In this document: positions 5,417-5,521 of the stretch, piece by piece | How the letters are laid out: each line of letters opens with the position of its first letter | How positions within the stretch are numbered: position 1 is the first letter of the stretch | Source: Gammaproteobacteria bacterium | GTDB taxonomy: Bacteria; Pseudomonadota; Gammaproteobacteria; DAOWEP01 | Length of the DNA: 5,521 nucleotides | Direction of reading: 5' to 3' | NCBI GenBank assembly: GCA_030638455.1 | Contig: DAOWEP010000201.1 | Location: 1 to 5,521, forward strand | Position numbers and translations under genes: made by a program | The notes under the pieces: model-generated | Seen by the model: the letters and a program-made list of their open reading frames with translations, nothing else | Told to the model about the DNA's origin: nothing | The model's database searches: none

Positions 5417-5521
5417 TTAGTGATTCTCACTAACCATATTAATGGTGTACTTGGGCAGCTCAATCACCAGATCCCTCTTTCCAACAATTGTCTGACAACT
5501 CAGTCGGGAATCAGGCTCCAG
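5417..5521 (-). CDS. fdx: ISC-type [2Fe-2S] ferredoxin, C-terminal 34 codons (5' end outside window)
   Basis: Electron-transfer ferredoxin of the isc operon, which supplies electrons for cluster assembly on IscU. Only the C-terminus is present. Reading minus from 5521 gives LEPDSRLSCQTIVG then KRDLVIELPKYTIN and a TAA stop at 5417-5419. This matches the end of E. coli Fdx (LEPESRLSCQ ... LVVEIPRYTIN). The Cys in RLSCQ is the fourth cluster ligand (C87 in E. coli); the other three lie upstream, outside the window. The match together with the neighbouring iscX makes the assignment firm despite the short fragment. Confidence 0.94.
   Translation of the reverse strand: MEPDSRLSCQTIVGKRDLVIELPKYTINMVSENH

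Overview
The window is a stretch of core housekeeping genes from a gammaproteobacterium, all on the minus strand, so the biological reading order runs from high to low coordinates: fdx (3' end only), iscX, rlmN, pilW/pilF, rodZ, ispG, hisS (5' end only). The assignment to Gammaproteobacteria rests on iscX directly after fdx (the tail of an isc iron-sulfur operon), on the rlmN-pilW-rodZ-ispG-hisS order typical of that class, and on close resemblance of every product to the E. coli or Pseudomonas family members. Base composition is moderate, by eye in the mid-40s percent GC. The genus cannot be named from this sequence alone.

Layout. Positions 5417-5521 hold the last 34 codons of the [2Fe-2S] ferredoxin gene fdx. 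iscX follows at 5153-5353 behind a good Shine-Dalgarno (SD) sequence. The next gap (about 5008-5152) carries a 12-bp perfect palindrome and a strong GC-rich hairpin, probably the end of the isc transcription unit and/or the leader of the next unit. In pseudomonads and Azotobacter, ndk sits at this spot; here it is absent. Then come rlmN (3868-5007, GTG start preferred), pilW (3083-3871, overlapping rlmN by 4 bases), rodZ (2074-3105, overlapping pilW by 23 bases) and ispG (922-2046, 27 bases after rodZ). These four are packed tightly enough to be one translationally coupled operon. A 144-base AT-rich gap with an imperfect hairpin separates ispG from hisS (777 down to the window edge), so hisS may have its own promoter as well as read-through.

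Function. Fdx and IscX belong to iron-sulfur cluster assembly. RlmN (radical SAM 23S rRNA/tRNA methyltransferase) and IspG (MEP isoprenoid pathway) are both [4Fe-4S] enzymes and so clients of that assembly line. PilW is the outer-membrane pilotin-like lipoprotein for type IV pilus secretin assembly. RodZ is the inner-membrane, MreB-binding cell-shape protein. HisRS charges tRNA-His. All visible catalytic and ligand residues are intact and no gene looks broken.

No mobile element, CRISPR array, tRNA or rRNA gene is visible, and no stretch over 300 bases lacks a gene. I find no evidence of a new biological system. The points worth a second look are small: the fdx/iscX-to-rlmN junction, the missing ndk, start-codon and SD oddities, and two short repeats.
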